Shown in pieces: positions 17,136 to 24,599 of a stretch of 64,000 nucleotides of DNA. Position 1 is the first letter of the stretch; every line of letters begins with the position of its first letter. Source of the stretch: an uncultured Sphingomonadaceae bacterium (GTDB taxonomy: Bacteria; Pseudomonadota; Alphaproteobacteria; Sphingomonadales; Sphingomonadaceae); assembly GCA_947497085.1 (NCBI GenBank), contig CANMFE010000002.1, positions 496,001 through 560,000 of the forward strand, written 5' to 3'. The position numbers were made by a program, and so were the translations under genes. The notes under the pieces are model-generated. The model had not been told where the DNA came from. It saw only the letters and a list, made by a program, of their open reading frames with translations, and did no database searches.

Positions 17136-17281
17136 AAAGCCTTTTCGCATCACCGCGCAGAAGTGACAATCTGTTTTTGTTCATTATGCGATATGCGCGG
17201 CCGTTATATCGATAACGCATTGCACAAGGCGTTGCGGTTGAGGGTTGTGGTTATGTGCATTTTACCGCAAAGATATATGCC

Positions 17282-18394
17282 ATGGGTAATGCAGCCGATT
17301 TCACCATTGAACCGCTAGACGATGGCACTCAGCGTGTGCTGTTTTCAGGCGATCTCGATATTGCGGATATTGGTGGTCTGTCGCAGCAATTGGATGCGAT
17401 TGAAGGGCCTGTTACCGAAATCGATATTTCCGGCGTCGAGAAAATGGATACGGTAGGCGCATGGCTCTGCTACCGACTTGCCCGTGACCATGCGGCGCCG
17501 ATTGTCGGCGGCGACGATGACCAGGACCGCCTGATCGAAGCCGTGGGCCAAGCCGACAATGGCGGGACTATTCGGGAAAAACGGCCGATCCCGCCGATTT
17601 ATGCCATGAAAAAAACCGGTGAGGCCGTGCTGCTGGCAATGACGACTTTTGTCGGGATGATCAGCTTTTTTGGCGGTCTGGTGCGTTCGTTTTTTGCGGT
17701 GCTGCTGCACCCCGGCCGTTTCCGGTTCAAGGCGCTGGTGCGGCAGTTTGAGCTGGTGGGCGTCAGCGCGCTGGGCATTATCGGGCTGATGAGCTTCCTG
17801 ATCGGCATCGTGATTGCGCAGCAGGGTGCAGTCCAGCTCAGGCAGTTTGGCGCGGAAGTCTATACCATCAATTTGGTGGGCCGCCTGACCTTACGCGAAT
17901 TGGGCGTGCTGATGACGGCAATCATGGTGGCGGGCCGCTCCGGATCGGCATTCGCGGCGCAGCTTGGCACGATGAAGCTGACCGAGGAAGTCGATGCGAT
18001 GCGCACCATTGGTGTTTCACCGATGGAAGCGCTGGTGCTGCCACGCTTTCTGGCGAGCGTACTCATGATGCCGTTGCTGGGATTTTATTCGTGCATATTG
18101 GCCATGATTGGCGGCGGATTGCTGAGCTGGATTTCGCTCGATATTCCCCCCGCAACATTTGTGCAGCGTATCCGCGAAGTGGTGCCGCTCTATGATGTCT
18201 GGGTCGGTCTTATCAAGGCGCCCGTGTTCGGCGCGATCATCGCGCTCTCGGGCTGTTTTCAAGGGATGCAGGTAAAGGGCAATGCAGAGGAAGTTGGCCT
18301 CAGGACCACGGCGGCGGTGGTGCAGGCGATCTTCATGGTGATCGTGCTGGATGCATTTTTCGCGGTATTTTTTACCTGGGTCGGCTGGGCATAG
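17282..18394 (+). CDS. mlaE: Mla-type ABC transporter permease with N-terminal STAS domain
   Basis: A 370-residue protein from the ATG at 17282; an in-frame GTG at 17255 lies upstream. Residues 1-90 form a STAS-like domain (FSGDLDIADIGGLSQQLDAI...IDISGVEKMDTVGAW), equivalent to MlaB fused to the permease. Residues about 115-370 are the MlaE/YrbE permease with five membrane spans and the family segments VGRSGSAFAAQLG and EEVDAMRTIGVSP. The complex moves phospholipids between inner and outer membranes. ATPase, MCE protein and auxiliary lipoprotein genes follow in order. Confidence 0.93.
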   Translation: MGNAADFTIEPLDDGTQRVLFSGDLDIADIGGLSQQLDAIEGPVTEIDISGVEKMDTVGAWLCYRLARDHAAPIVGGDDDQDRLIEAVGQADNGGTIREKRPIPPIYAMKKTGEAVLLAMTTFVGMISFFGGLVRSFFAVLLHPGRFRFKALVRQFELVGVSALGIIGLMSFLIGIVIAQQGAVQLRQFGAEVYTINLVGRLTLRELGVLMTAIMVAGRSGSAFAAQLGTMKLTEEVDAMRTIGVSPMEALVLPRFLASVLMMPLLGFYSCILAMIGGGLLSWISLDIPPATFVQRIREVVPLYDVWVGLIKAPVFGAIIALSGCFQGMQVKGNAEEVGLRTTAAVVQAIFMVIVLDAFFAVFFTWVGWA

Positions 18395-18407
18395 GGGTGA
18401 TCTGGGC

Positions 18408-19247
18408 ATGAGCGAAGAGCAAAATGAGCTACAGGAAGCCAAGGAGCTGGTCGAGCAGGCCGATTATGCCGTGCGGATATCGGGGCTGCGCAACGCCTTT
18501 GGCGATCAGGTGATTCATGATGACCTGTCGCTGGATGTGCACAAAGGCGAAATTCTGGGCGTGGTTGGCGGATCCGGCACGGGCAAATCGGTGATGATGC
18601 GCTCGATCATCGGTCTGCAAAAGCCGCAGGCGGGCACGATTGAAGTGTTTGGCACGCATGTGCTTGACGAGGAAGAATCGGATGGCAGTGTGCGCTCGCG
18701 CTGGGGCATATTGTTTCAGGGCGGGGCGCTGTTTTCGACGCTTACCGTTGCCGAAAATGTACAGGTTCCGCTCAAGGAATTCTATCCTGACATGGACGCC
18801 AAATTGCTCGATGAGATCGCGCTCTATAAAATCGCCTTGAGCGGTCTTCCGCCCGAAGCTGCGGCCAAATATCCATCTGAGCTGTCGGGGGGCATGCGTA
18901 AGCGTGCCGGGCTGGCACGTGCGCTGGCGCTTGATCCCGACCTGTTATTCCTTGATGAGCCGACCGCCGGGCTGGACCCGATTGGCGCGGCGGCATTTGA
19001 TGAACTGACCAAAAAGCTGCAGCAGACACTCGGCCTCACAGTGTTCCTGATCACCCATGACCTCGACACGCTTTACGAGATTTGTGACCGCGTTGCGGTG
19101 CTTGCCGACCGGCAGGTGATTGCGGTGGGCACGATTGACGAGCTGCTGGCGACGGATCATCCATGGATACAGCAATATTTCAACGGCCCACGCGGGCGCG
19201 CCGCCATCGCATCGCAAAAGCGCAAGGAGGCACGCGAAAATGCCTGA
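18408..19247 (+). CDS. mlaF: Mla-type ABC transporter ATPase
   Basis: A 279-residue ATPase from the ATG at 18408, 13 bases after the permease stop with GGGGTGA as ribosome binding site. Walker A is GGSGTGKS, the signature LSGGMRKRAGLARAL with the MlaF-typical methionine, Walker B LLFLDEPTAGLDP, and the H-loop ITHD. It powers the MlaE permease. The last 30 residues (PRGRAAIASQKRKEAREN) form a basic tail, comparable to the MlaF tail that touches the partner subunit. The order mlaE-mlaF-mlaD is standard. Confidence 0.94.
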   Translation: MSEEQNELQEAKELVEQADYAVRISGLRNAFGDQVIHDDLSLDVHKGEILGVVGGSGTGKSVMMRSIIGLQKPQAGTIEVFGTHVLDEEESDGSVRSRWGILFQGGALFSTLTVAENVQVPLKEFYPDMDAKLLDEIALYKIALSGLPPEAAAKYPSELSGGMRKRAGLARALALDPDLLFLDEPTAGLDPIGAAAFDELTKKLQQTLGLTVFLITHDLDTLYEICDRVAVLADRQVIAVGTIDELLATDHPWIQQYFNGPRGRAAIASQKRKEARENA

Positions 19248-19318
19248 TTTTGCGCAATATGGCGTAGCTTGCGGCAAGGCCATGGACATATGCGGTTTGA
19301 AAGGGGCATAACGGCTTT

Positions 19319-20260
19319 ATGGAAACGCGTGCAAATCACATTTGGGTAGGCGCAGTGACGCTGGCGTTGCTGGCGGCGCTGGCGCTGTTCATTGTCTGGA
19401 TTGTCCAGTTCGGCAATGCGAGCCAGAAAGAATATGACATATTTTTCAAGCAATCGGTGAGCGGCCTCGCCAAGGGGTCGGGCGTGTCCTACTCGGGCGT
19501 ACCGGCGGGGCAGGTGGAGGAAATCGCGCTGTGGCAGAAAGACCCGCAGTTTGTGCGCGTGCGTATCGTGGTGGATGAAAGCATTCCGGTTCTGCAGGGG
19601 ACAACTGCCACTATACAGAATGTCAGCTTTACCGCGCCGCCTGTCATACAACTGGACGGCGCGATACAAGGCGCCCCCGAAATTGTCGAGCTGGGGCCGG
19701 AAGGCGTACCTGTCATTCCCACCAAACCGGGCGCGCTCGGCGAATTGCTGAACAGCGCGCCGGTGCTGATTGAGCGACTGGCGACGCTGACCGAACAGTT
19801 GACCAAGGTGCTGAGTGATGACAATCAGGAAACAATCAGCGGGATGCTTAAAAACACGGAACGCCTGACTGGCAATCTGGCAAATCAGGCACCCGAAATC
19901 AGCCGTACCATGCAGCAGTTGCAGGCAACGCTCAAAAATGCGGACCAGAGTCTGGCCGAATTCAGCAAGCTGTCAGGGTCGGCGCAGAACCTGCTCGACA
20001 ATGAGGGTAGGCCACTGGCAGCGGACCTGCGCAAAACGCTGGATGCGGCGCGGAAAAGCGCGGCAGAGCTTAGCCAGACACTCGCCGAAACGCGGCCCGT
20101 GATGCAGCAGGTGCGCACCACGACCCTGCCCGAAGCCGAAGCGCTGATGCGCGAGCTTCAGGAGATGAGCAATTCGCTGACCGCGATTACCGAGCGGCTG
20201 GACCAGGAGGGGGCGGGGTCGCTGCTCGCATCGCCTAAACTGCCGGATTATGAACCATGA
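19319..20260 (+). CDS. mlaD: MCE-domain substrate-binding protein (MlaD family)
   Basis: A 313-residue protein with one N-terminal membrane span (residues 12-31), an MCE domain (about 40-115, SVSGLAKGSGVSYSGVPAGQVEEI) and a long helical, coiled-coil-rich C-terminal region (about 140-300). This is longer than E. coli MlaD (about 180 residues) and closer to the MCE proteins that form a tube or needle bridging the periplasm. The ATG follows AAAGGGGC. It overlaps the next frame by four bases if the upstream start there is used. It should carry lipid between the permease and the outer membrane. Confidence 0.9.
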   Translation: METRANHIWVGAVTLALLAALALFIVWIVQFGNASQKEYDIFFKQSVSGLAKGSGVSYSGVPAGQVEEIALWQKDPQFVRVRIVVDESIPVLQGTTATIQNVSFTAPPVIQLDGAIQGAPEIVELGPEGVPVIPTKPGALGELLNSAPVLIERLATLTEQLTKVLSDDNQETISGMLKNTERLTGNLANQAPEISRTMQQLQATLKNADQSLAEFSKLSGSAQNLLDNEGRPLAADLRKTLDAARKSAAELSQTLAETRPVMQQVRTTTLPEAEALMRELQEMSNSLTAITERLDQEGAGSLLASPKLPDYEP

Positions 20261-20280
20261 GCCATTCAGGTGGAAAACGC

Positions 20281-20871
20281 ATGAAACAGATTTTTAAATC
20301 TTTGGTCATTCCCGCACTGGCGGTGGTCACGCTCACAGGCTGTGTCAGTTTTGGCAGCGAGCCGCCGCCATCGCTGCTGACGCTTACGCCTGATAGCGAG
20401 ATCGCGGCGGGCACATCGCGCAGCGGCCCGGTGGCCAGTGCGATCATCGTCGACATGCCGACGACAGAGCGTAAATTGGATAACCTGCGCGTGCCGGTGC
20501 AGATTGACGACAGTTCGATTGCCTATCTGAAAGAGGCGGTCTGGGTGGACCGCCCAAGCCGTCTGTTCCGCACATTATTGTCCGAAACCATTGCCGCGCG
20601 TTCGGGGCGGCTGGTGCTCGACAAGGTGGAAATTTCGGGGCAGAGCTCTTCGCGTATTTCCGGCACGCTGATCGATTTTGGCTATGACGCCCGCACGGCC
20701 CAGGTGGTTGTGACGTTTGATGCGATCCGTCGTTCAGGCGCGGGTGAAGTTGAAAAGCGGCGCTTTGAGGCGCGCGAAAATGTGTCTGCACCCGAAGCCG
20801 GACCTGTTGGTACGGCGCTCAACCGTGCAGCAAACCGTGTTGCGGTGGACATATCCGACTGGGTGGGCTGA
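20281..20871 (+). CDS. ABC-type transport auxiliary lipoprotein
   Basis: About 196 residues from the ATG at 20281, which follows AGGTGG at normal spacing; another ATG at 20257 overlaps the MlaD stop but has no ribosome binding site. Lipoprotein signal with LTGC (Cys21). The body (PDSEIAAGTSRSGPVASAIIVDMPTTERKLDN...IAYLKEAVWVDRPSRLFRTLLSETI) matches the ABC_trans_aux/PqiC family of outer-membrane lipoproteins. It completes an operon permease-ATPase-MCE-lipoprotein in which a PqiC-like lipoprotein takes the place of the soluble MlaC carrier. Confidence 0.88.
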   Translation: MKQIFKSLVIPALAVVTLTGCVSFGSEPPPSLLTLTPDSEIAAGTSRSGPVASAIIVDMPTTERKLDNLRVPVQIDDSSIAYLKEAVWVDRPSRLFRTLLSETIAARSGRLVLDKVEISGQSSSRISGTLIDFGYDARTAQVVVTFDAIRRSGAGEVEKRRFEARENVSAPEAGPVGTALNRAANRVAVDISDWVG

Positions 20872-20887
20872 TCCGGCCTGAACGGGC

Positions 20888-21946
20888 TTAGCTGCCTGTA
20901 AATCCTTCCGGCATAGGCCAGTCTGTCGCCGCATAGGCCAGCACCTTGAACAGTTCCCCCATTTCCTCAGGCGATGTCAGCCGGTGATGCGCTGCGTCCA
21001 CTTCATCCACTGCGGCCGGATGCTGCGCCTTCAATGCGGCGGCACGCTGGTCAATACCGAGTGCGCGCAACCATTCACCCTGTGCCATTGGCCCGGCTAT
21101 ATACGCGCCCTGTCCTCTGCCGGCCTGCGCAATCTCTTCGAAATTCACATGTGCGGTCAGGTCAATCTGACCGGGGCAGGTAAAGGGGTCGGTTTTTTCG
21201 TGCGCGGCCACTGCCTGTAAAGAGCTGCCGCTGCGGGTTTCGGTATAGCCATAATCGATAAACAGTGCTCCGCCGCCCTGCTGTTGCAATCGCCGCGCAA
21301 TTTCAGCAGCGATCGCGATGGCCGCGGGACAGCTTTCCAATATGGTGCCAGGCGACGACTGGGCGAATTTTTCAGGAACTGCCCTATCCATTGGCCGCGC
21401 GCCGGGTAGCGGGATGAATTTCTGTCCATCGCGTGCCACCACCCGCTCACGCCATCCCGAATGGGTGGCGATTACCTGATGAATCGGCAGCGCGTCAAAA
21501 AATTCATTGGCGACGATCAGCAGCGGGCCATTATCGGGCAGTGTCTCCATATCATCATGGAAAACCGCCTGTGGATGGGCGTCTTTCTGCTTCGCGCGCA
21601 GGGCGGGGCTGGTTTCCACAAAATGCATATCGGGACCAAGCCCGAATTTCCGCATTGCCCGCAATGCGTCGCTGGCCAATGTACCGCGTCCGGGGCCAAA
21701 CTCCACATAGTGGCAATGCGCCGGCTTTCCGGCACGCAGCCACAGGTCCGCGAGCCAGAGCCCGACAAGCTCCCCGAACATCTGGCTGATTTCCGGTGCG
21801 GTGATGAAATCACCGTCCGCACCCAGCGGATCGCCGGATGCATAATAATGCGCATTTGATTCGGCCATATATTGCGCCACCGGGATCGGGCCGGTTGCCT
21901 CAATCGTGCGCATCAGGCGCTGGGCGAGGCCGCTGGGCGGAAGCAT
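20888..21946 (-). CDS. MidA/NDUFAF7-type SAM-dependent methyltransferase
   Basis: A 352-residue protein from the ATG at 21946, which overlaps the lgt stop by one base (TAATG). The N-terminal GDFITAPEISQMFGELVGLWL and the SAM-binding VEFGPGRGTL are hallmarks of the NDUFAF7/MidA family. The mitochondrial homologue dimethylates an arginine of the complex I subunit NDUFS2; in alphaproteobacteria the same role for NuoD is inferred. Location next to lgt is common in this group. A convergent Mla operon ends 17 bases away. Confidence 0.9.
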   Translation of the reverse strand: MLPPSGLAQRLMRTIEATGPIPVAQYMAESNAHYYASGDPLGADGDFITAPEISQMFGELVGLWLADLWLRAGKPAHCHYVEFGPGRGTLASDALRAMRKFGLGPDMHFVETSPALRAKQKDAHPQAVFHDDMETLPDNGPLLIVANEFFDALPIHQVIATHSGWRERVVARDGQKFIPLPGARPMDRAVPEKFAQSSPGTILESCPAAIAIAAEIARRLQQQGGGALFIDYGYTETRSGSSLQAVAAHEKTDPFTCPGQIDLTAHVNFEEIAQAGRGQGAYIAGPMAQGEWLRALGIDQRAAALKAQHPAAVDEVDAAHHRLTSPEEMGELFKVLAYAATDWPMPEGFTGS

Positions 21947-22806
21947 TATCCGGTGACCATGTCCTTGCTGGCGGGTGTGCGGCGCAGCGCGGTAAAGACC
22001 AGCACAAGCCCGATCAGGATCATCGGGACAGTGAGCCATTGCCCCATAGTCAGCCCTGTATTTTGTGCAAATTCTGTAAGATGCGCATCAGGCTGGCGGA
22101 AAAATTCGACAGTAAACCGACTTAGACCATAGATAAGCGCTGCCGTACCGACCAGCAAACCGGGTTTGTAGCGTGCGTCCGTTTTCCAGAACAGGAACCA
22201 GAGAATTGCGAACATCAGCAATCCTTCAAGCCCGGCTTCATAAAGCTGGCTGGGGTGGCGCGGCTCTGCGCCGCCACCGGTTGTGTTGAAGATGATGGCC
22301 CACGGCACATCGGTAGTGCGGCCCCACAGTTCGCCATTCACGAAATTGGCAAGACGTCCAAAGAAAAGACCGAACGGGATGACACAGGCAATATAGTCGC
22401 AGATGCGCAGGAAACTGAGGCCATTGCGCCGGGTGAACCACCATATGGCAAGGATAACGCCAAGCATCCCTCCATGCAGCGACATGCCGCCCTCCCATAG
22501 CTTTAATATGTCGACCGGGTTTTGCAGGATTTCCGGTTGGTAGAAAAAGATATAGCCCAACCGTCCACCAAGAATGATGCCAAGTGTTGCATACAGGATA
22601 AAGTCATCCGCATGCCGCCGTGCCATGGGCGCGCCGGGCTGGGCAATCAGCTTTGTGAGATACCAGTAGCCGATAAGAATCCCGGCCAGATAGGCCATGG
22701 AATACCATTTCAGGCTGAATCCACCGATTGTGAATATGTCAGGGGACAGGCCAAGGTCAGAAAATTGCGTAAATTCACCCGCGGATGACAATAATGTTAG
22801 TATCAA
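21946..22806 (-). CDS. lgt: Prolipoprotein diacylglyceryl transferase
   Basis: A 286-residue seven-span inner-membrane enzyme that attaches diacylglycerol to the cysteine of lipoprotein precursors. The Lgt signature is [13 protein letters not shown], and the early HADD and SLHGGMLG segments are conserved. The only well-placed start is TTG at 22806, preceded by GGAG at seven bases, so it probably uses a rare start codon. It serves the several lipoproteins seen in this window (BamB, the Mla auxiliary protein, the recQ-linked lipoproteins). The gene is divergent from the acyl-CoA synthetase. Confidence 0.95.
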   Translation of the reverse strand: MILTLLSSAGEFTQFSDLGLSPDIFTIGGFSLKWYSMAYLAGILIGYWYLTKLIAQPGAPMARRHADDFILYATLGIILGGRLGYIFFYQPEILQNPVDILKLWEGGMSLHGGMLGVILAIWWFTRRNGLSFLRICDYIACVIPFGLFFGRLANFVNGELWGRTTDVPWAIIFNTTGGGAEPRHPSQLYEAGLEGLLMFAILWFLFWKTDARYKPGLLVGTAALIYGLSRFTVEFFRQPDAHLTEFAQNTGLTMGQWLTVPMILIGLVLVFTALRRTPASKDMVTG

Positions 22807-22874
22807 CTCTTTTCTCCATAGGTTTTACTCTCCATAGTAGGGGAAAACGAGAAGACCAATAGGAGAGATGAAAT

Positions 22875-24578
22875 ATGCCGACAGAGCTCGATGTAATGCT
22901 GGACCAGGTGATGGATGCATTGACAGCCGACGGTGCGCCGCTGGCGACTGTCGATGTGGATCGCGGTGGCACGAAAATGCCGATGCTGGCAGCTGCACCC
23001 CCCGCACTGCCGCACTATTTCGCGCATTTCTGCCTGGGGGATAACAAGGACAAGGAATTCCTGGTTGATGGCGATCTGCGCCTGACTTTTGGTGAGGTCT
23101 ATATGGCGGCTGACCGGGTGGCCAAGGCATTGGTATCAGGCTGCGGTGTCGAAAAAGGTGACCGAATCGGTATCGCCGCCCGCAATTCGGCGAACTGGAT
23201 TGTCGGGCATATGGCGATTTTGATGGCGGGCGGTGTATCGACATTGCTCAATGGCTGGTGGCAGGGCGCGGAGCTTGCCGCAGGTATCAACAGTGTCGGG
23301 TGCAAGCTGGTACTGGCGGATGCGCAGCGTGCAGCGCGGCTGGACGGCGAAGATATAGGCGGTGCGGAAATCATTCTGTTCGACCATGACTGCCTGCCCG
23401 ATGAAGGGCTGAAAAATGTGCTCGCACGCGGGTCTGCCGATGCCGCCCTGCCCGAAGTCGGCCCCGATGATTTGGCCACCATCCTGTTCACATCAGGATC
23501 CACCGGCCAGTCAAAAGGTGCCTATAGCGACCATCGCGGCGTGGTGCAGGGTGTATTCAACTATATCTCGCAAACGATGATGGCACTGCAATTGCTGACC
23601 ATGAAGGGTGAGGCGCCGACAAGCCAGCCCGCGACATTGCTCAACGTGCCGTTATTCCATGTAACCGCGGAAATTCCGGTCTTGCTGCAAAGCATCGGCA
23701 TTGGCCGCAAGCTGGTGCTGATGCCGAAATGGGATGCGGAAGAGGCGATGCGGCTTATCGAGAAAGAGCAGGTCACCTATTTTGTGGGCGTGCCGTTGAT
23801 GAGTTTTGAAATGGCGACACATCCCAACCGGGGTAAATATGACCTGACAACATGTACGGCTTTTGCCGCGGGCGGTGCGCCGCGCCCGGTTGAGCATGTG
23901 AAGAAAATCAAAAAGGAAATGGACTGGGCCTTTCCGCTGCTGGGTTATGGCCTCACTGAAACCAACGCTGTGGGTTGCGGCAATTTCAACGAGAATTATC
24001 TGGCCAAGCCGAACAGTACGGGCACCGCTTCGCGGCCCTTGGTGGATCTTGCCATACTGGACGATGACGGAAAACCATTGCCGCAGGGCGAAGTCGGCGA
24101 AGTGTGCATTCGCTCGGTCTGCAATTTCCTGGGCTATTGGGAAAATGACGCCGCGACCAGGGAAGCCATTACCGATGATATGTATTTCCGCACCGGCGAT
24201 CTCGGCTATCTCGACGAGGATAGCTATCTTTATATCGTTGACCGCAAGAAGGACATCATCATTCGCGGCGGTGAGAATATCAGCTGTGTCGAGGTGGAAG
24301 CGGCGCTGTACGAACATCCCGAAGTGTCCGAAGCGAGCGTGTTCGGTCTTCCTGACGAGCGTTTTGGCGAAGTGCCTGGCGCGGTGTTCTATGCCAAGAG
24401 CGGCGCGCAGGTAAGCGGCGAGGACATGGCGGCGTTCCTGTCAGGGAAGCTGGCGGCGTTCAAAGTGCCCTGCCGCTACTGGCAGACCGATAATCCGCTG
24501 CCAAAACTGGGTACGGCGAAAATCGACAAGGTTGGCCTGCGCAAGACATATCAGGCCATCGCTGCGGCGGAAGAGTGA
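22875..24578 (+). CDS. Class I adenylate-forming acyl-CoA synthetase
   Basis: A 567-residue AMP-binding enzyme. The phosphate loop is LFTSGSTGQSKGA, the adenine/aryl motif GYGLTETN, and the C-terminal hinge and A8-A10 motifs are RTGDLGYLDEDSYLYIVDRKKDIIIRGGENISCVEVE and LPKLGTAKIDK (invariant Lys near the C terminus). It activates a carboxylic acid to acyl-CoA; fatty or aromatic acids are most likely. A strong ribosome binding site (AGGAGAG) precedes the ATG. glnD starts 21 bases downstream, suggesting co-transcription without an evident functional link. Confidence 0.9.
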   Translation: MPTELDVMLDQVMDALTADGAPLATVDVDRGGTKMPMLAAAPPALPHYFAHFCLGDNKDKEFLVDGDLRLTFGEVYMAADRVAKALVSGCGVEKGDRIGIAARNSANWIVGHMAILMAGGVSTLLNGWWQGAELAAGINSVGCKLVLADAQRAARLDGEDIGGAEIILFDHDCLPDEGLKNVLARGSADAALPEVGPDDLATILFTSGSTGQSKGAYSDHRGVVQGVFNYISQTMMALQLLTMKGEAPTSQPATLLNVPLFHVTAEIPVLLQSIGIGRKLVLMPKWDAEEAMRLIEKEQVTYFVGVPLMSFEMATHPNRGKYDLTTCTAFAAGGAPRPVEHVKKIKKEMDWAFPLLGYGLTETNAVGCGNFNENYLAKPNSTGTASRPLVDLAILDDDGKPLPQGEVGEVCIRSVCNFLGYWENDAATREAITDDMYFRTGDLGYLDEDSYLYIVDRKKDIIIRGGENISCVEVEAALYEHPEVSEASVFGLPDERFGEVPGAVFYAKSGAQVSGEDMAAFLSGKLAAFKVPCRYWQTDNPLPKLGTAKIDKVGLRKTYQAIAAAEE

Positions 24579-24599
24579 GCATAGGGACATGCCGGTCAT

